Virus record (IMG/VR): IMGVR_UViG_3300030118_000662
Span: 1 to 30,497 of that record
Direction: 5' to 3' (one strand)
DNA length: 30,497 bases
From: a virus
Shown: one piece after another, positions 5,161 through 14,753 of the stretch
Position numbering within the stretch: the stretch's first letter is position 1
Layout: each line of letters begins with the position of its first letter
Translations under genes and position numbers: made by a program
Notes under the pieces: generated by a model
The model's database searches: none
Seen by the model: only the letters and a program-made list of their open reading frames with translations
Told to the model about the DNA's origin: nothing

Positions 5161-6779
5161 TAGTAGGTGCCACCATTAACATCAAAATTGCTAGTACTGC
5201 CATCTTCTAAAAAAGTAACTAAATCAGAGAGAGCTACTTGTTTCATTGTGCCATTGTCATTAATTACCATGCGATCTGCAGTGGCTAAAGTTGTTGATGT
5301 GGCAGAGGTGTTTCCATCTACAATATTTAATTCTGCAGTAGTAGATGTAATTCCGTCTAGTACATTTATTTCAGTAGCAGTTGATGTAACTCCGTCTAAA
5401 ATATTTAGCTCTGCAGTTGTTGATGTAACTCCATCTAACAAATTTAATTCAGCAGTGGTTAATGTTGCTCCATCTAGTATTGCTACTTCTGTTCCTGTTA
5501 AATCAGCTAAGGCACTAGCTGTACCACTAGACATTGTTGCAAGTTCTGTTAATTCAGAATCTAATGGTTGTTTATTGTCTAATTGTGTTTGTATCGCAGA
5601 AGTAACACCGTCAACGTAATTTAATTCTGCAGTAGATAACGTTGCACCATCTAATATCTGAACTTCTGCAGCTGTTAAATCAGCTAAACTATTAGCTGTT
5701 GTCTGAGCCATTGTAGATAGCTCTGTTAATTTATCTGTATGTGGTTCTACATCTGTTCCAATAACTAATCCAAGATTTGTTCTGGCACCTGATGCAGAGG
5801 TACTTCCTGTACCTCCATCAGATACAGCTAAAGTTCCTGTTATAGAACTTGCTCCTAAATCAACCGCAAGTTCTGTTGATTCTATAACTACACCACCATT
5901 AGATTTTAAATCTAAAGAAAGTGTGTTTCCAGACTTATCTAAACCATCTCCTGCAATAATTTGACCAGCACCAGAAAACTGTGCAAAAGTTAAATTATTT
6001 GTGCCAACAACAGCAGACCCTTTGTTATTAGTGCAAACAAATCCATTTTCAGCATTAACAGTTCCCTGTTCTACAAATACAAAAGCACCAGCTGCATCTG
6101 CACCAGTATCTAAATCGTCAACTCTTGTAGGTGCACCAGAAGAATTAACTTTATAAATTCCATTTTCAGTTGCAGTATTTTGATTTTTAATTAATATCCT
6201 GTCATTTGTTGATAGAGTTATTCCATCAATTGTTTGTCCATTTGCAAATGCAGAAGATAATGTACCATTGGCTGTAGTTGTAGCCACAACAGAATCTTTA
6301 ACATCTAAACCTTGAGCTACACCATCTACATATCCTTTGTTAGCAGCATCTGCATCTGCAGTTGGGTCTGCCAAGCCTGTAATCTTTTGTGAATTAAGAC
6401 TTACAGCACCATTTGGAGCAGTTAATTCATTTAATCTATTTGTTCTTACACCGGTATCAAAATCAGATATTTTTGTATGAGCTATTGAGGGTATATCAGC
6501 AGCAACTAAACTTCTAAATGTAGGTGCTGCTGCACTTCCTGTTGTTGGACCACTTAATATTGTATTCGCATTTCTAGTGTCTGTTTTATTAAAGAAAGCT
6601 CCTGCACCACCAACAGTAATTATTGAACTTGCTGAAGGTGGGGTTGAACCATTATCCCCAAAACCATAATATAATTTTAAATCAGCTTCATTAAATGCTA
6701 ATTCAGAGGGAGATAAACTAGATGGTGCACCAGCCGAGCCACTTGCAGCTCTTTTTTTAATTCTTATAGTGTTTGACAT
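5160..6779 (-). CDS. Tail fibre protein with tandem AELN-LDG repeats
   Basis: This 539-residue fibre starts with RIKKRAASGSAGAPSSLSPS and ELAFNEADLKLYYGFGDNG, a tropism-determinant-like N-terminal domain that probably attaches it to the tail. The middle (about 120-270) has segments of the kind KITGLADPTADADAANKGYV and DRILIKNQNTATENGIYKV, known from phage fibres. A GTLAVSDGGTGSTSASGART motif follows. The C-terminal third has paired TELxTMxxxTAxxLADLT units and tandem 13-residue AELN-LDG repeats, which should form a trimeric beta shaft. The end is DVNGGTY. It lacks an obvious chaperone or tip domain, so it may be a proximal or shaft component that pairs with the next gene. Its 3' end resembles that of the 75-residue gene upstream. 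Confidence 0.8.
   Translation of the reverse strand: MSNTIRIKKRAASGSAGAPSSLSPSELAFNEADLKLYYGFGDNGSTPPSASSIITVGGAGAFFNKTDTRNANTILSGPTTGSAAAPTFRSLVAADIPSIAHTKISDFDTGVRTNRLNELTAPNGAVSLNSQKITGLADPTADADAANKGYVDGVAQGLDVKDSVVATTTANGTLSSAFANGQTIDGITLSTNDRILIKNQNTATENGIYKVNSSGAPTRVDDLDTGADAAGAFVFVEQGTVNAENGFVCTNNKGSAVVGTNNLTFAQFSGAGQIIAGDGLDKSGNTLSLDLKSNGGVVIESTELAVDLGASSITGTLAVSDGGTGSTSASGARTNLGLVIGTDVEPHTDKLTELSTMAQTTANSLADLTAAEVQILDGATLSTAELNYVDGVTSAIQTQLDNKQPLDSELTELATMSSGTASALADLTGTEVAILDGATLTTAELNLLDGVTSTTAELNILDGVTSTATEINVLDGITSTTAELNIVDGNTSATSTTLATADRMVINDNGTMKQVALSDLVTFLEDGSTSNFDVNGGTY
5304..5459 (-). repeat. Four tandem 39-base units (13-residue AELN-LDG repeats)
   Basis: Residues 441-492 of the fibre consist of four contiguous 13-residue units of consensus T-T-A-E-L-N-x-L-D-G-V-T-S. 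A further related copy (STAELNYVDGVTS) and two GTEVAILDGATL-like segments lie just upstream. The DNA units are 39 bases and well conserved, which makes this a likely site of unit gain or loss and of assembly collapse. Confidence 0.85.
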
Positions 6780-6782
6780 AGC

Positions 6783-7010
6783 TTAAAAATTTCCCCCATT
6801 AACAAGTGATAATTTAGTTGTGGTGTTGTCTGCTTTAAATGTAGCACTACTCTGGTCATAGTACACTACTGAACCATCTACTTTATTTGTTTCATTAAGA
6901 TCTATACCTTTAGGACCTTGTGGTCCTAAAGTTCCAACAGTAACGACAGTAGTGTCTCCTTCATTAACTGTAACAGTATTTTTAGTTGTAGTTATGTTTA
7001 CTGATGTCAT
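6783..7010 (-). CDS. Small fibre-associated protein with collagen-like GPQGPKG
   Basis: This 75-residue protein has a Thr/Val beta-rich start (VNITTTKNTVTVNEGDTTVV), a short collagen-like motif TLGPQGPKG, and a C-terminal segment KVDGSVVYYDQSSATFKAD that ends in LSLVNGGNF. Similar small proteins in marine phages sit between baseplate-like and fibre genes. It begins in an ATGA overlap with the gene upstream. Its C-terminal VNGGNF and the following TAAGCTAT bases closely match the end of the fibre gene just downstream. A linker between the 113-residue protein and the fibre is a reasonable guess. Confidence 0.7.
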   Translation of the reverse strand: MTSVNITTTKNTVTVNEGDTTVVTVGTLGPQGPKGIDLNETNKVDGSVVYYDQSSATFKADNTTTKLSLVNGGNF

Positions 7011-7348
7011 GCTGTATATCCCTCTGAAACAAATATACTACCTTCCAAATAGTATTCCTTTAAACTAGATGGATTAGTAAGAGCAACGTCATATTTTAAA
7101 ACACTTGGAGTAAAAGTTGTTGTTTGTGTATCTGTTAAAGCCATATCAATAGTACCTGTTGCTCTATTTGTATATGTAATAGTCCAATCTGCATATTTAT
7201 TTTCTCTGGCATCATCCCAAACTTGTGCTGCAACAGTATATCCAGTTAAATCAATTGCATTATTATTTGAGTCTTTAAAAACAAGTTGAATACTATGATC
7301 TGACCTTCTTTGTACGGTCATATCATAAGTAGCAGGAGATATTGCCAT
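7007..7348 (-). CDS. Small tail/baseplate beta-sandwich protein
   Basis: This 113-residue protein (ATYDMTVQRRSDHSIQLVFK, then NAIDLTGYTVAAQVWDDAR, then the end KEYYLEGSIFVSEGYTA) resembles the BppU N-terminal-type or Ig-like domains that attach fibres in many phages. Nearly every segment is beta-forming and there is no membrane or signal sequence. It lies between the S74 fibre and the collagen-motif protein and overlaps the latter by ATGA. The family match is by pattern memory; attachment of fibres is inferred. Confidence 0.7.
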   Translation of the reverse strand: MAISPATYDMTVQRRSDHSIQLVFKDSNNNAIDLTGYTVAAQVWDDARENKYADWTITYTNRATGTIDMALTDTQTTTFTPSVLKYDVALTNPSSLKEYYLEGSIFVSEGYTA

Positions 7349-7386
7349 AGTTTTATTTTAAATATAACTGAGAAAATTTCATAATG

Positions 7387-9006
7387 CTATTTTGCTTCTA
7401 ATGCTTCTACTCTTGTAATAAGTTCCTGCAAAGCGGCTACTGTTACAGTTACTAATTTTGATGAATCAAGTTGTTGATAAATTGGGTCATCTTTTTTCAT
7501 GCCTGCAGCATCATTATCTTCTGGTTGTACTGCATCTTTTTCTCCAATAACTGCTTCAGGACAAACTTCAGCAACTTCATGTGCTAAAAATCCATCATAA
7601 GTAACGTAAGATTCAGGACTGTCTGTTTTAGCTTGTATAAAATTATATCTTTTTGGCTTAAGTTTTTTTAATCTATCAATAGCACCAGTTAAATCAACAA
7701 TATTTTCTTTAAGCCTATAATCAGATTCTCCTGCAATAACAATACCTGAACCATCAGATTGTATTCTTATACTGCCTTGTTCACTACCATTTTTACGGAA
7801 AGTTATCATCTGTCCACCATTACTATTGGTATTCAAACTCATTGTTGTATTGGCATTATGTCTACTTACATGAATACAATGTGCATCTTCTATAGATACA
7901 CCAGCAACATTATTACTGCTATTAAATCCGGGAATATCTGTTGAGTCTTGATTAATTCTAAATGCACCTGTACTTCTTATTGTCATTCGTACAGTATTTG
8001 ACCCACCATTAGGTTGTGTGGCAAACGTTAATTTTCCTGCTGTATCTCCCTCTGTATCTCTTTTTGCAAAAATATGAGCAATGTCATTTGAACCATTATT
8101 AGCATCAAAACCACCCACAATTTCACCAGCACTCACAGTGCCAGTATTTCTAAAAGAAATAAATGGCTTTCCAAAAGTACCTGAACTATCATTACCGACA
8201 ATTTGTACTACTGCATCTCCAACTGCTGCAACATTCTGTTTACCCATTAAGATTTTTCCTGCACCAGACAATGTCATTATTGAATTACTATCGTTTCTAA
8301 ATGATATTTGATCTGGCGAACTTGATCTTGAACCACCATTTAACTGAATATTTCCACCCAATGCTGAACCAGAGCCACCTGAAATATTTAACTGTGATGT
8401 ATTATTTTCTCTAAAAATTTGAGATATTCCATTCATTGTAGTGACACTAGAGTTTGTTCCCAAGTCTGATCTAGTTAATAAAGTACTTGTAACGTGTGGA
8501 ATAGTAATAGTTCTTGCACCAGCACCACCAGCTGGTGTAGCTTGTTGTAGATTTAATGTCCCATTAGAGTGGGCAAATTGTACAGTATTACCACTATTAA
8601 GCAATAATCCACTTGTATTTACTGTTGCTCGTCTTGTACCATTTACAGTGAAATCAATAGTGGTTGTAGATGCTTCTGAATAAAGTCCTGTATCGGAATC
8701 TCCAAAGCTCATTGCTGGTGCAGAAGCGGATTGGCTAGTTCTTTCTAAAGAAAGCAGACCTGTCATAGTAGTACCGCCTGCATTCATAAAACCTAAGTTT
8801 GATTGTGTTATATCTCCAATTGTTGTTATGCCATTACTTGCCTTTATTTTTAAGTTATTACCATCAAGAAACATAGTTCCTGTAGTTGCATAAGATGGTG
8901 TACCTGAACCACTATTAGTTGATAGGACTGCAGCAAATACAGCATTTAAGTCTCCTAAGACCTGAGCACCTGTACCATCATCAATCGTATAATCTTGTCT
9001 TGCCAT
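7387..9006 (-). CDS. Tail fibre with C-terminal S74 self-cleaving chaperone
   Basis: This 539-residue fibre has an N-terminal attachment region (MARQDYTIDDGTGAQVLGD), a beta-rich shaft with GLYSEASTTTIDFTVNGTRR-like segments, and a C-terminal intramolecular chaperone of the S74 endosialidase type at about 428-539. The signature is SDYRLKENI, then AIDRLKKLKPKRYNF, then the DGFLAHEVAEVCPEAV segment, ending in a coiled coil (LQELITRVEALEAK). In that family the chaperone trimerises the fibre and then cuts itself off just before the conserved serine, which here is Ser428. The mature fibre would be about 427 residues. The gene lies directly downstream of the tail-tip gene J, so it is a good candidate for a central or side tail fibre. 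Confidence 0.85.
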   Translation of the reverse strand: MARQDYTIDDGTGAQVLGDLNAVFAAVLSTNSGSGTPSYATTGTMFLDGNNLKIKASNGITTIGDITQSNLGFMNAGGTTMTGLLSLERTSQSASAPAMSFGDSDTGLYSEASTTTIDFTVNGTRRATVNTSGLLLNSGNTVQFAHSNGTLNLQQATPAGGAGARTITIPHVTSTLLTRSDLGTNSSVTTMNGISQIFRENNTSQLNISGGSGSALGGNIQLNGGSRSSSPDQISFRNDSNSIMTLSGAGKILMGKQNVAAVGDAVVQIVGNDSSGTFGKPFISFRNTGTVSAGEIVGGFDANNGSNDIAHIFAKRDTEGDTAGKLTFATQPNGGSNTVRMTIRSTGAFRINQDSTDIPGFNSSNNVAGVSIEDAHCIHVSRHNANTTMSLNTNSNGGQMITFRKNGSEQGSIRIQSDGSGIVIAGESDYRLKENIVDLTGAIDRLKKLKPKRYNFIQAKTDSPESYVTYDGFLAHEVAEVCPEAVIGEKDAVQPEDNDAAGMKKDDPIYQQLDSSKLVTVTVAALQELITRVEALEAK

Positions 9007-9027
9007 ATTAAAGGTGTTTTTTACATT

Positions 9028-12000
9028 CTACACTCCTTTACCAAAACCACTAGCAGTATATGAAAAGTTCCTAGCAACACTTGCAGTATTGTTATTTTTG
9101 TCTTTTATGGTTAGTCTAAATCCTGTCCTTGTAATATTTGAAATTTGCACTGTTTCTGCAAATTGCAAATCATTAACTGTTACACCGACAACTGGAAGAT
9201 ATGTTCCACCTGTAAAACTGCTTGAACCTGTAAAAAATGGACTTTGAAAAACTACATCTTTAACTCCATTTGCTGTTACTAGGGCATTTCCATTTGAATC
9301 AACATCTGAAAATTCAGTTCTTGATTCGAATTGTAATTTGTAACCAGCTTCAATAACATTAATATTTTGTGCTGGATCAGTAGATTCAAGTTCAAGAAAA
9401 AACCTAAAAAATCTACCTGTAAAAACACCACTTGAAAAAACTTGTGAAGGAGCAAATGCTGCAGCGCCATCAGCTTTTATACCAACAGAAAGTTTAGCTT
9501 CAACATGATCTGCAGATGGACCAGAAAAATTACCATCAAGTGCATAATTTTCCCAAGTAACACCATTAGGTGGTCCAGTAATTAATTGTGTAATATTTGA
9601 ATTATCAATAACACCAACAACAGTTAATATTCTGTCAATTAAAACTGGATAATCAGCTCCTAAATCTACATCAGTAGCAAATGTATAATTACCTGTTGTA
9701 TTATTTGATGTAAGTTTTAATTTGTTAGTAGCAAAAACAGTTACACCATTTTTTGTACCATTAAAATTATTATCTTCTTCTTCATGTATTTCAGCAATTT
9801 TCTTTGGTATTGAATCGGGTTTAATAATTAAAACTGATACTGCATTTTTACTAAATCTATTGCCATCATCAGCAAATTTTACTAAATATTCTCCAGACAT
9901 AGCAGGAACAACTGCTTCTGTGCTAGAACCAGCTATAGCCTCAACTAAATTAGCTGAATTATTCCATGAACCAGAGCCATCTGTTTTACTGTTGTGCTTG
10001 ATATAAACAGAACCACCATGTATAACATCAAGATCGGTTGACTTATTCCATCTTAATCTAATATTTTTATCGTCAACTGGTTCAAAACCTAATCCACTTA
10101 CATTAGCAGGAGGTTCAGATAAACCAACTGCTTCAAAAGTTAAACTGGTAAATTGTGCTGATGGTAATTCTAAAGCATTCAGAGAATATACTCTAAATTC
10201 ATATCGACCACGTTTTGTATTTTCTAGAGTAAGATCTGGACTATAAACAGTTTCAGTTACCCAGTTTCCTTGTGACCTAACTCCCGTTGTTGTATTTAAA
10301 ACACTATATCTATATTGGACTATATATTTTGATACACCAGTTACATTTGGCCATGATAATAAAATAAAGTTGATTGCCTTATTTCTGATAGCAACTATTC
10401 TTTCAGTTGCCTGTAAACTTGCTGGTTGACTTGGAGGTTGATTTACTAAGGATATATTTCTAGGTTGCAACTCTATACCCTGTTCAATATTCGCATATTT
10501 ACCATCATTATATTTAACAGCAGAAATTGAATAGTTTATACCATCTTGTTCTTCAATAGTTACAACCCTGAATTTTTGTGATTGTAATAATGAGCTTTGT
10601 GCTAACCAAATAGTATTGTTATTTACTTTTTTTGTTGAGGTATCAGAAAAAGCACTTGTTACTTTTAATTGCTTTGGATTTGTTTGTTGTAATGTAAGAC
10701 TGTCAGAAACATTAATATCTCTTGTCTCAATAGTTCCATCTGACATTATTACACTTATTTGTTGATCACTTCCAATTAACTTTTCTAATAATGTAGTTGT
10801 ATCATCTAGGGTTAATATTGTATTTGTAGCATCTATTGTATTAACTCTTCCTCCTGCACGTTGTAATGATTTAACAGGGTCAGCAATTTCAATGACTTGG
10901 CCGGGTCTTACAATTGCTCCTGCTTCTATAGATGTAGAAAAACTAACTATTTCAGACTCTTCTTCTTCTGCAAATACAATTGCTTTTGCTAATCTTAGTG
11001 CTTGTTTTTCAGATGTACAACCAAATGCTTTTACAGTCTTTTCGATAAAACCAAACTTATCTGTTCTAGCTTTTTGAACTGGATCTGTTCCGTCTAATCC
11101 ATAAACTGCATAATCAATTTCTCTTGTATCATTATTAAAAAAACTTACTTTAATAACTGTATGTCTTTGTTTTGAACTTGCTCCCGAATAGTTAAACCCA
11201 GATTCAGTAACATTTGACAAATTAAAAAGATATGTAGCATCAGTAGGTTTATCCTGAGTTATTGTTAGCGTTCCACTTGACCATATTGGCATACATCTCA
11301 TAATTCCAGCTAATTCATTAATTAAGTTATATGCTTCGTTTGAGTTTTGAATATTTGCATTGCAACTAAATCGTGCTTCTCCATCCACAACCTCATTTGA
11401 ATATCTGCTAGCAGCAACAAAGCTTTGTATATCTATAGTGCTTGATGTTCCACTTGCAGTAAAACTATTAGTGGGGTCTAAAAAGGAACCAAATCCATAT
11501 CTTGAATTAGTCATTAAATCAAGCAAAATCATAGCTGGACAAGTTGTCCATTGTGCATGACCCATAGTTCCACCAAATACATATCCAAATGGATAATTTA
11601 TTCTGCCATCTGCTAAATCAACATTTGGTGTAATTTTATATGTACACGTTCCAGTTATAGTACTGCCTGCATTATTAGAACTAACGGTGTATCTAAATGA
11701 ATTTCCACTTATAGTTTCAATCGGATTAAATCCCTGAATAGAACCATTACCACCAAAAACTGTTATAAAATCTCCATTTCTTAAATTATGGTCTGAACTT
11801 GTGGTTAAAGTAACTACTTGTGCAGAATAAGAAAAACTAGCACTTACACTTACAGCACTTACTCCGGGAATCCTAACTTTTATACCCCTTATACGATATG
11901 CTCTTTTTGGTATTCTTTGAAATTGCTCACTTGAAATACGCAACGCATTATATGCACAGTTTTCATATTCTCTTTTATCGTGAAAAACTTTTGTAAGGCT

Positions 12001-12858
12001 TGATAAGAAAAATTTATCTTGGAATTTTTCTTCATCAGCTGTTGCTACATCATCTGTTTTTCTAACTATTCTTACATATACCCTTGTAAAATCATTGTTG
12101 CCATCTAAATTTATTTTATATTCTTTTTGATACAGATCTCTACTTCTACCAGATATTCTTTCATTAGGAGAATTTTCAACTGTGTCATCAAAATCAGCAT
12201 CAGAACCTACAACAGTTGCATAATTTAAAGTTCCTGTACCGTTACTGCCACCATAGTATGCAAGTTGTATTTTTAATTCAACTGTTGAACCTAATATATC
12301 TCCATTATCCTCGAGTCTTTGTAATGCAGGAAATTCAATAAGCACCTTTACAGCATCTACTCTTGATTCGTCATTAATGCCATTATTATCTGAAATAAAT
12401 CTTGCTATCCCATCACTTACAGAACCATCTGGATTTTTATGTTTTACTTCTATTGGACTTGTAATTTGATTTGTACTTTCTAAATTCAAATCTTCAATAG
12501 CTGTTATAGGGTCTTGAGTTGCAGTACCAAATCTAGTTTTAAATGTAATATCTTGAAAATTAAAATCACTTTGACTTGGGTTTTGTACCTTTGACAAATA
12601 TTCACTTGAATCTGTTGCAACCGCAAAAGCTGGTGTTCCATCAAGAAATACATCACTTAAGGCAGAATTTGTATAATGACCAGCAGTCTTTGCAATTCCT
12701 TTTTTTGATGGGGTTGCAAAACCCTCTATCTCTCCTTCTGATACTAAATCTAATACTGTTGCAAATTGTTTGCTCTCAAGGGTATCTGGTGCCTTTACAG
12801 GGGTACGTGTACCCCCACCACCAAATAATCCACCAGCACCTTGAATTTTTTTTGTCAT
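9028..12858 (-). CDS. J: Tail tip attachment protein J (host specificity)
   Basis: This 1,276-residue protein is the largest in the window. The N-terminus (GGGGTRTPVKAPDTLESKQF, then VLDLVSEGEIEGF) is the signature of lambda gpJ-type tail tip proteins. Residues about 150-620 contain the conserved tip core, including IKVRIPGVSAVS and YGLDGTDPVQKARTDKFGF. Fibronectin type III-like sequence begins near residue 805 (QPPSQPASLQAT) and continues to about 1,000, and a Thr/Asn-rich C-terminus ends in FSYTASGFGKGV. gpJ forms the central spike and contacts the receptor. Its order after K and I matches lambda. Its start is coupled to gene I by an ATGA overlap. The fibre genes downstream probably add host range. 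Confidence 0.93.
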   Translation of the reverse strand: MTKKIQGAGGLFGGGGTRTPVKAPDTLESKQFATVLDLVSEGEIEGFATPSKKGIAKTAGHYTNSALSDVFLDGTPAFAVATDSSEYLSKVQNPSQSDFNFQDITFKTRFGTATQDPITAIEDLNLESTNQITSPIEVKHKNPDGSVSDGIARFISDNNGINDESRVDAVKVLIEFPALQRLEDNGDILGSTVELKIQLAYYGGSNGTGTLNYATVVGSDADFDDTVENSPNERISGRSRDLYQKEYKINLDGNNDFTRVYVRIVRKTDDVATADEEKFQDKFFLSSLTKVFHDKREYENCAYNALRISSEQFQRIPKRAYRIRGIKVRIPGVSAVSVSASFSYSAQVVTLTTSSDHNLRNGDFITVFGGNGSIQGFNPIETISGNSFRYTVSSNNAGSTITGTCTYKITPNVDLADGRINYPFGYVFGGTMGHAQWTTCPAMILLDLMTNSRYGFGSFLDPTNSFTASGTSSTIDIQSFVAASRYSNEVVDGEARFSCNANIQNSNEAYNLINELAGIMRCMPIWSSGTLTITQDKPTDATYLFNLSNVTESGFNYSGASSKQRHTVIKVSFFNNDTREIDYAVYGLDGTDPVQKARTDKFGFIEKTVKAFGCTSEKQALRLAKAIVFAEEEESEIVSFSTSIEAGAIVRPGQVIEIADPVKSLQRAGGRVNTIDATNTILTLDDTTTLLEKLIGSDQQISVIMSDGTIETRDINVSDSLTLQQTNPKQLKVTSAFSDTSTKKVNNNTIWLAQSSLLQSQKFRVVTIEEQDGINYSISAVKYNDGKYANIEQGIELQPRNISLVNQPPSQPASLQATERIVAIRNKAINFILLSWPNVTGVSKYIVQYRYSVLNTTTGVRSQGNWVTETVYSPDLTLENTKRGRYEFRVYSLNALELPSAQFTSLTFEAVGLSEPPANVSGLGFEPVDDKNIRLRWNKSTDLDVIHGGSVYIKHNSKTDGSGSWNNSANLVEAIAGSSTEAVVPAMSGEYLVKFADDGNRFSKNAVSVLIIKPDSIPKKIAEIHEEEDNNFNGTKNGVTVFATNKLKLTSNNTTGNYTFATDVDLGADYPVLIDRILTVVGVIDNSNITQLITGPPNGVTWENYALDGNFSGPSADHVEAKLSVGIKADGAAAFAPSQVFSSGVFTGRFFRFFLELESTDPAQNINVIEAGYKLQFESRTEFSDVDSNGNALVTANGVKDVVFQSPFFTGSSSFTGGTYLPVVGVTVNDLQFAETVQISNITRTGFRLTIKDKNNNTASVARNFSYTASGFGKGV

Positions 12859-13481
12859 TCTGTTTCTACTTGTATTTGGTTTGTATCTACAGAGGCAGAA
12901 ATAACCACTGAACCAGTTGTTATTTCTCCATATACTACAGGCAATGTAGTTCCGGGTCTAGCTGTATTTTGTATTCCACTAAAACTAAACGACAATCTTG
13001 GGTCTGTTTCGATTTCAGGTGCTTCAGGTAATGGGAATAATAATTCTTGAACACCACCAAGCATCAATGCACTTCCTAAATAAAATGCAGATTTACTTAA
13101 AAAACTAGCTGTTTTAAAAGAGGCTACAAAACCTTTTCCAAAAGTAAGTGACCCACTTCCTAGAGTCATAGGAAATCCAAACGATAAACCAATTAACAAT
13201 GCACCAAGTAATATTTTCCCAAATCCTCTTCCACCAGCACCAGTAATAACAGGAACTAAACTTACTTCTGAATTACCAATTGGAAACTCAAGTTCTTCCT
13301 CTCCTAATTCCTGCCCATCAACAATTACTTTATAGTATTTATCAGACATATATTTTTCAACACCAGCAAAATTATGCAATAAAAATCTAATAGCATCTAT
13401 AGGATTATTTAGTACAACCTCAAATTCTTTATGGCCAATAAAATCAGCCAAATCCCCATATAATTTAAGTGTTTTCAACAT
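12855..13481 (-). CDS. I: Tail assembly protein I
   Basis: This 208-residue protein matches lambda gpI-type tail assembly proteins: a ubiquitin-like N-terminal domain (LKLYGDLADFIGHKEFEVVL, IDAIRFLLHNF, VIVDGQELGEEELEF) ending in VSLVPVITGAGG, then a hydrophobic Gly-rich segment (GKILLGALLIGLSFGFPM), then a short C-terminal part (ARPGTTLPVVYGEITTGSV). In lambda gpI helps assemble the tail tip and is not found in the virion. It overlaps K by 17 bases at its start and J by ATGA at its end. Confidence 0.88.
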   Translation of the reverse strand: MLKTLKLYGDLADFIGHKEFEVVLNNPIDAIRFLLHNFAGVEKYMSDKYYKVIVDGQELGEEELEFPIGNSEVSLVPVITGAGGRGFGKILLGALLIGLSFGFPMTLGSGSLTFGKGFVASFKTASFLSKSAFYLGSALMLGGVQELLFPLPEAPEIETDPRLSFSFSGIQNTARPGTTLPVVYGEITTGSVVISASVDTNQIQVETE

Positions 13482-14172
13482 ATCTATACCTCTTTGCTGT
13501 TGATTTTAGCAACCACAAACTATAAGGTTCCCTACAACTTAGTCTACCCGCTAAATGATGCAGAACCATATCTCCTAAAAAAATTGCTACATGATTTAAA
13601 GTTGGATGCAAAATACTCATTAATAAAACATCTCCAACCTGTAAATTTTCTCCTAATCTTAGTTCTCTAAATCCTGTTCGCCAAGCATAACTCTCAAATA
13701 ATGGGTCCATAACAAATTCCTCCGCAGACATACTTCTGTCATAATCTTTCAAAATAATATTTTTCTCTTTTTTATAATAATCTCTTACTAAACTCCAACA
13801 ATCAGTTACACCCCATATCCATTTACGACCAATTAAATCTGGCACATATCCATCTGGCTGTTTATATATAAATTTTTTACTTCTAGGGTCAACAATATAC
13901 CAAGGCAATTTACTTTTTTCACAATTAATTTTATCTGATTCACTGAAAACTAGGTCTGAATTAGGATGGCTATGAATGACAGCAATAATATTTCCTAATT
14001 TACTTGCTTTTAAATAATCAGTTGGATTTAAAATAAAAGTTTGTTCTGGATTTGATGCAGTATTATCACATTCAATATATTTTTCTTTACCTTTTACATT
14101 AACTAATAAACCAACTGACTCTTGCGGTGCGCAAGTTTCAGCGTGTGTTAATGCTTTTTCTTTCCAATCCAT
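13465..14172 (-). CDS. K: Tail tip protein K: JAMM plus NlpC/P60 hydrolase
   Basis: This 235-residue protein has two catalytic domains. The JAMM/MPN metalloprotease-like part has Glu18, His67, His69 and Asp80 in the expected H-S-H-P-N-x9-D arrangement. The NlpC/P60 cysteine-peptidase part has Cys125 (GVTDCWSLVRDYY), His194 (LNHVAIFLGD) and a polar third residue nearby (HHLAGRLS). Both sets of key residues look intact. In lambda-like phages K is at the tail tip and its P60 domain is thought to cut peptidoglycan during genome entry. It begins in a TAATG overlap with L and ends inside the start of I. Confidence 0.9.
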   Translation of the reverse strand: MDWKEKALTHAETCAPQESVGLLVNVKGKEKYIECDNTASNPEQTFILNPTDYLKASKLGNIIAVIHSHPNSDLVFSESDKINCEKSKLPWYIVDPRSKKFIYKQPDGYVPDLIGRKWIWGVTDCWSLVRDYYKKEKNIILKDYDRSMSAEEFVMDPLFESYAWRTGFRELRLGENLQVGDVLLMSILHPTLNHVAIFLGDMVLHHLAGRLSCREPYSLWLLKSTAKRYRYVENT

Positions 14173-14753
14173 TAAATAAATGAGCCTAAAGCTGGAAATA
14201 AATCTCTAGTGCATTGTCTTTTTGGTGCTTTAACACCGATAAGATCAAATGCAGCAGCTAATTCAAATTCAACAACTTCTCTGTTTTCGTTGGCTTTTCT
14301 ATCAATTGAATAAATTTCTCTTGGAAACTCTGCATCTGGGTCTGGAGTTCCAAATGGATTTGTATTATTAGGAAAATTATCTGCATCTAAAAAACGTGCC
14401 AGTGTTCTTATTCTTGTTACTGTTGCCCCCATTAAATCATTGCCACTTGTATTTGTATTAACTAAAGTCAATATTGATGACATTGCTCCATCAATATTTG
14501 ATACAAAAAATTTAGGTCTAGGTAACTGTCCTTTTTGATATGCAAAACCTTCGGCAATAACTGGCAGTCTTTGATATGTTTGTCCGTTCCATTTTATATT
14601 TCCATTTGATTGTAAATTTGTTCCCCCATGAAATCTATATGTAGTAGATGCACCATGTAATGTATTGTCTAATTGCAATTCAAATAATTCTATAATTGCA
14701 GATGGATTAGGTTTTTGTATATCACTATAAACAGGTAAATTATCAATTGTCAT
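14172..14753 (-). CDS. L: Minor tail protein L, short form
   Basis: This 193-residue protein matches the lambda gpL family (IIELFELQLDNTLHGASTTYR, FHGGTNLQSNGNIKWNGQTY, FAYQKGQLPRPKFFVSN, NENREVVEFELAAAFDL). In lambda, gpL is 232 residues and has a C-terminal Fe-S domain with four cysteines. Here the protein stops soon after the first of these (KAPKRQC, then TRDLFPALGSFI) and no further cysteines follow. Because the stop is shared with the K start in TAATG there is no hidden continuation in this frame. The shortened end looks genuine and implies a tip without the Fe-S cluster. Confidence 0.88.
   Translation of the reverse strand: MTIDNLPVYSDIQKPNPSAIIELFELQLDNTLHGASTTYRFHGGTNLQSNGNIKWNGQTYQRLPVIAEGFAYQKGQLPRPKFFVSNIDGAMSSILTLVNTNTSGNDLMGATVTRIRTLARFLDADNFPNNTNPFGTPDPDAEFPREIYSIDRKANENREVVEFELAAAFDLIGVKAPKRQCTRDLFPALGSFI

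Noticed and set aside
5167-5619. Plus-strand open frame of 150 codons opposite the fibre gene
   Set aside because: It is a shadow of the repeat-rich minus-strand fibre; its composition follows from the antisense of AELN-LDG codons and it has no ribosome site or homology I know.
12576-13050. Two overlapping plus-strand open frames near the start of gene J
   Set aside because: They lie opposite well-recognised J and I genes and read as antisense low-complexity Leu/His/Ser sequence.
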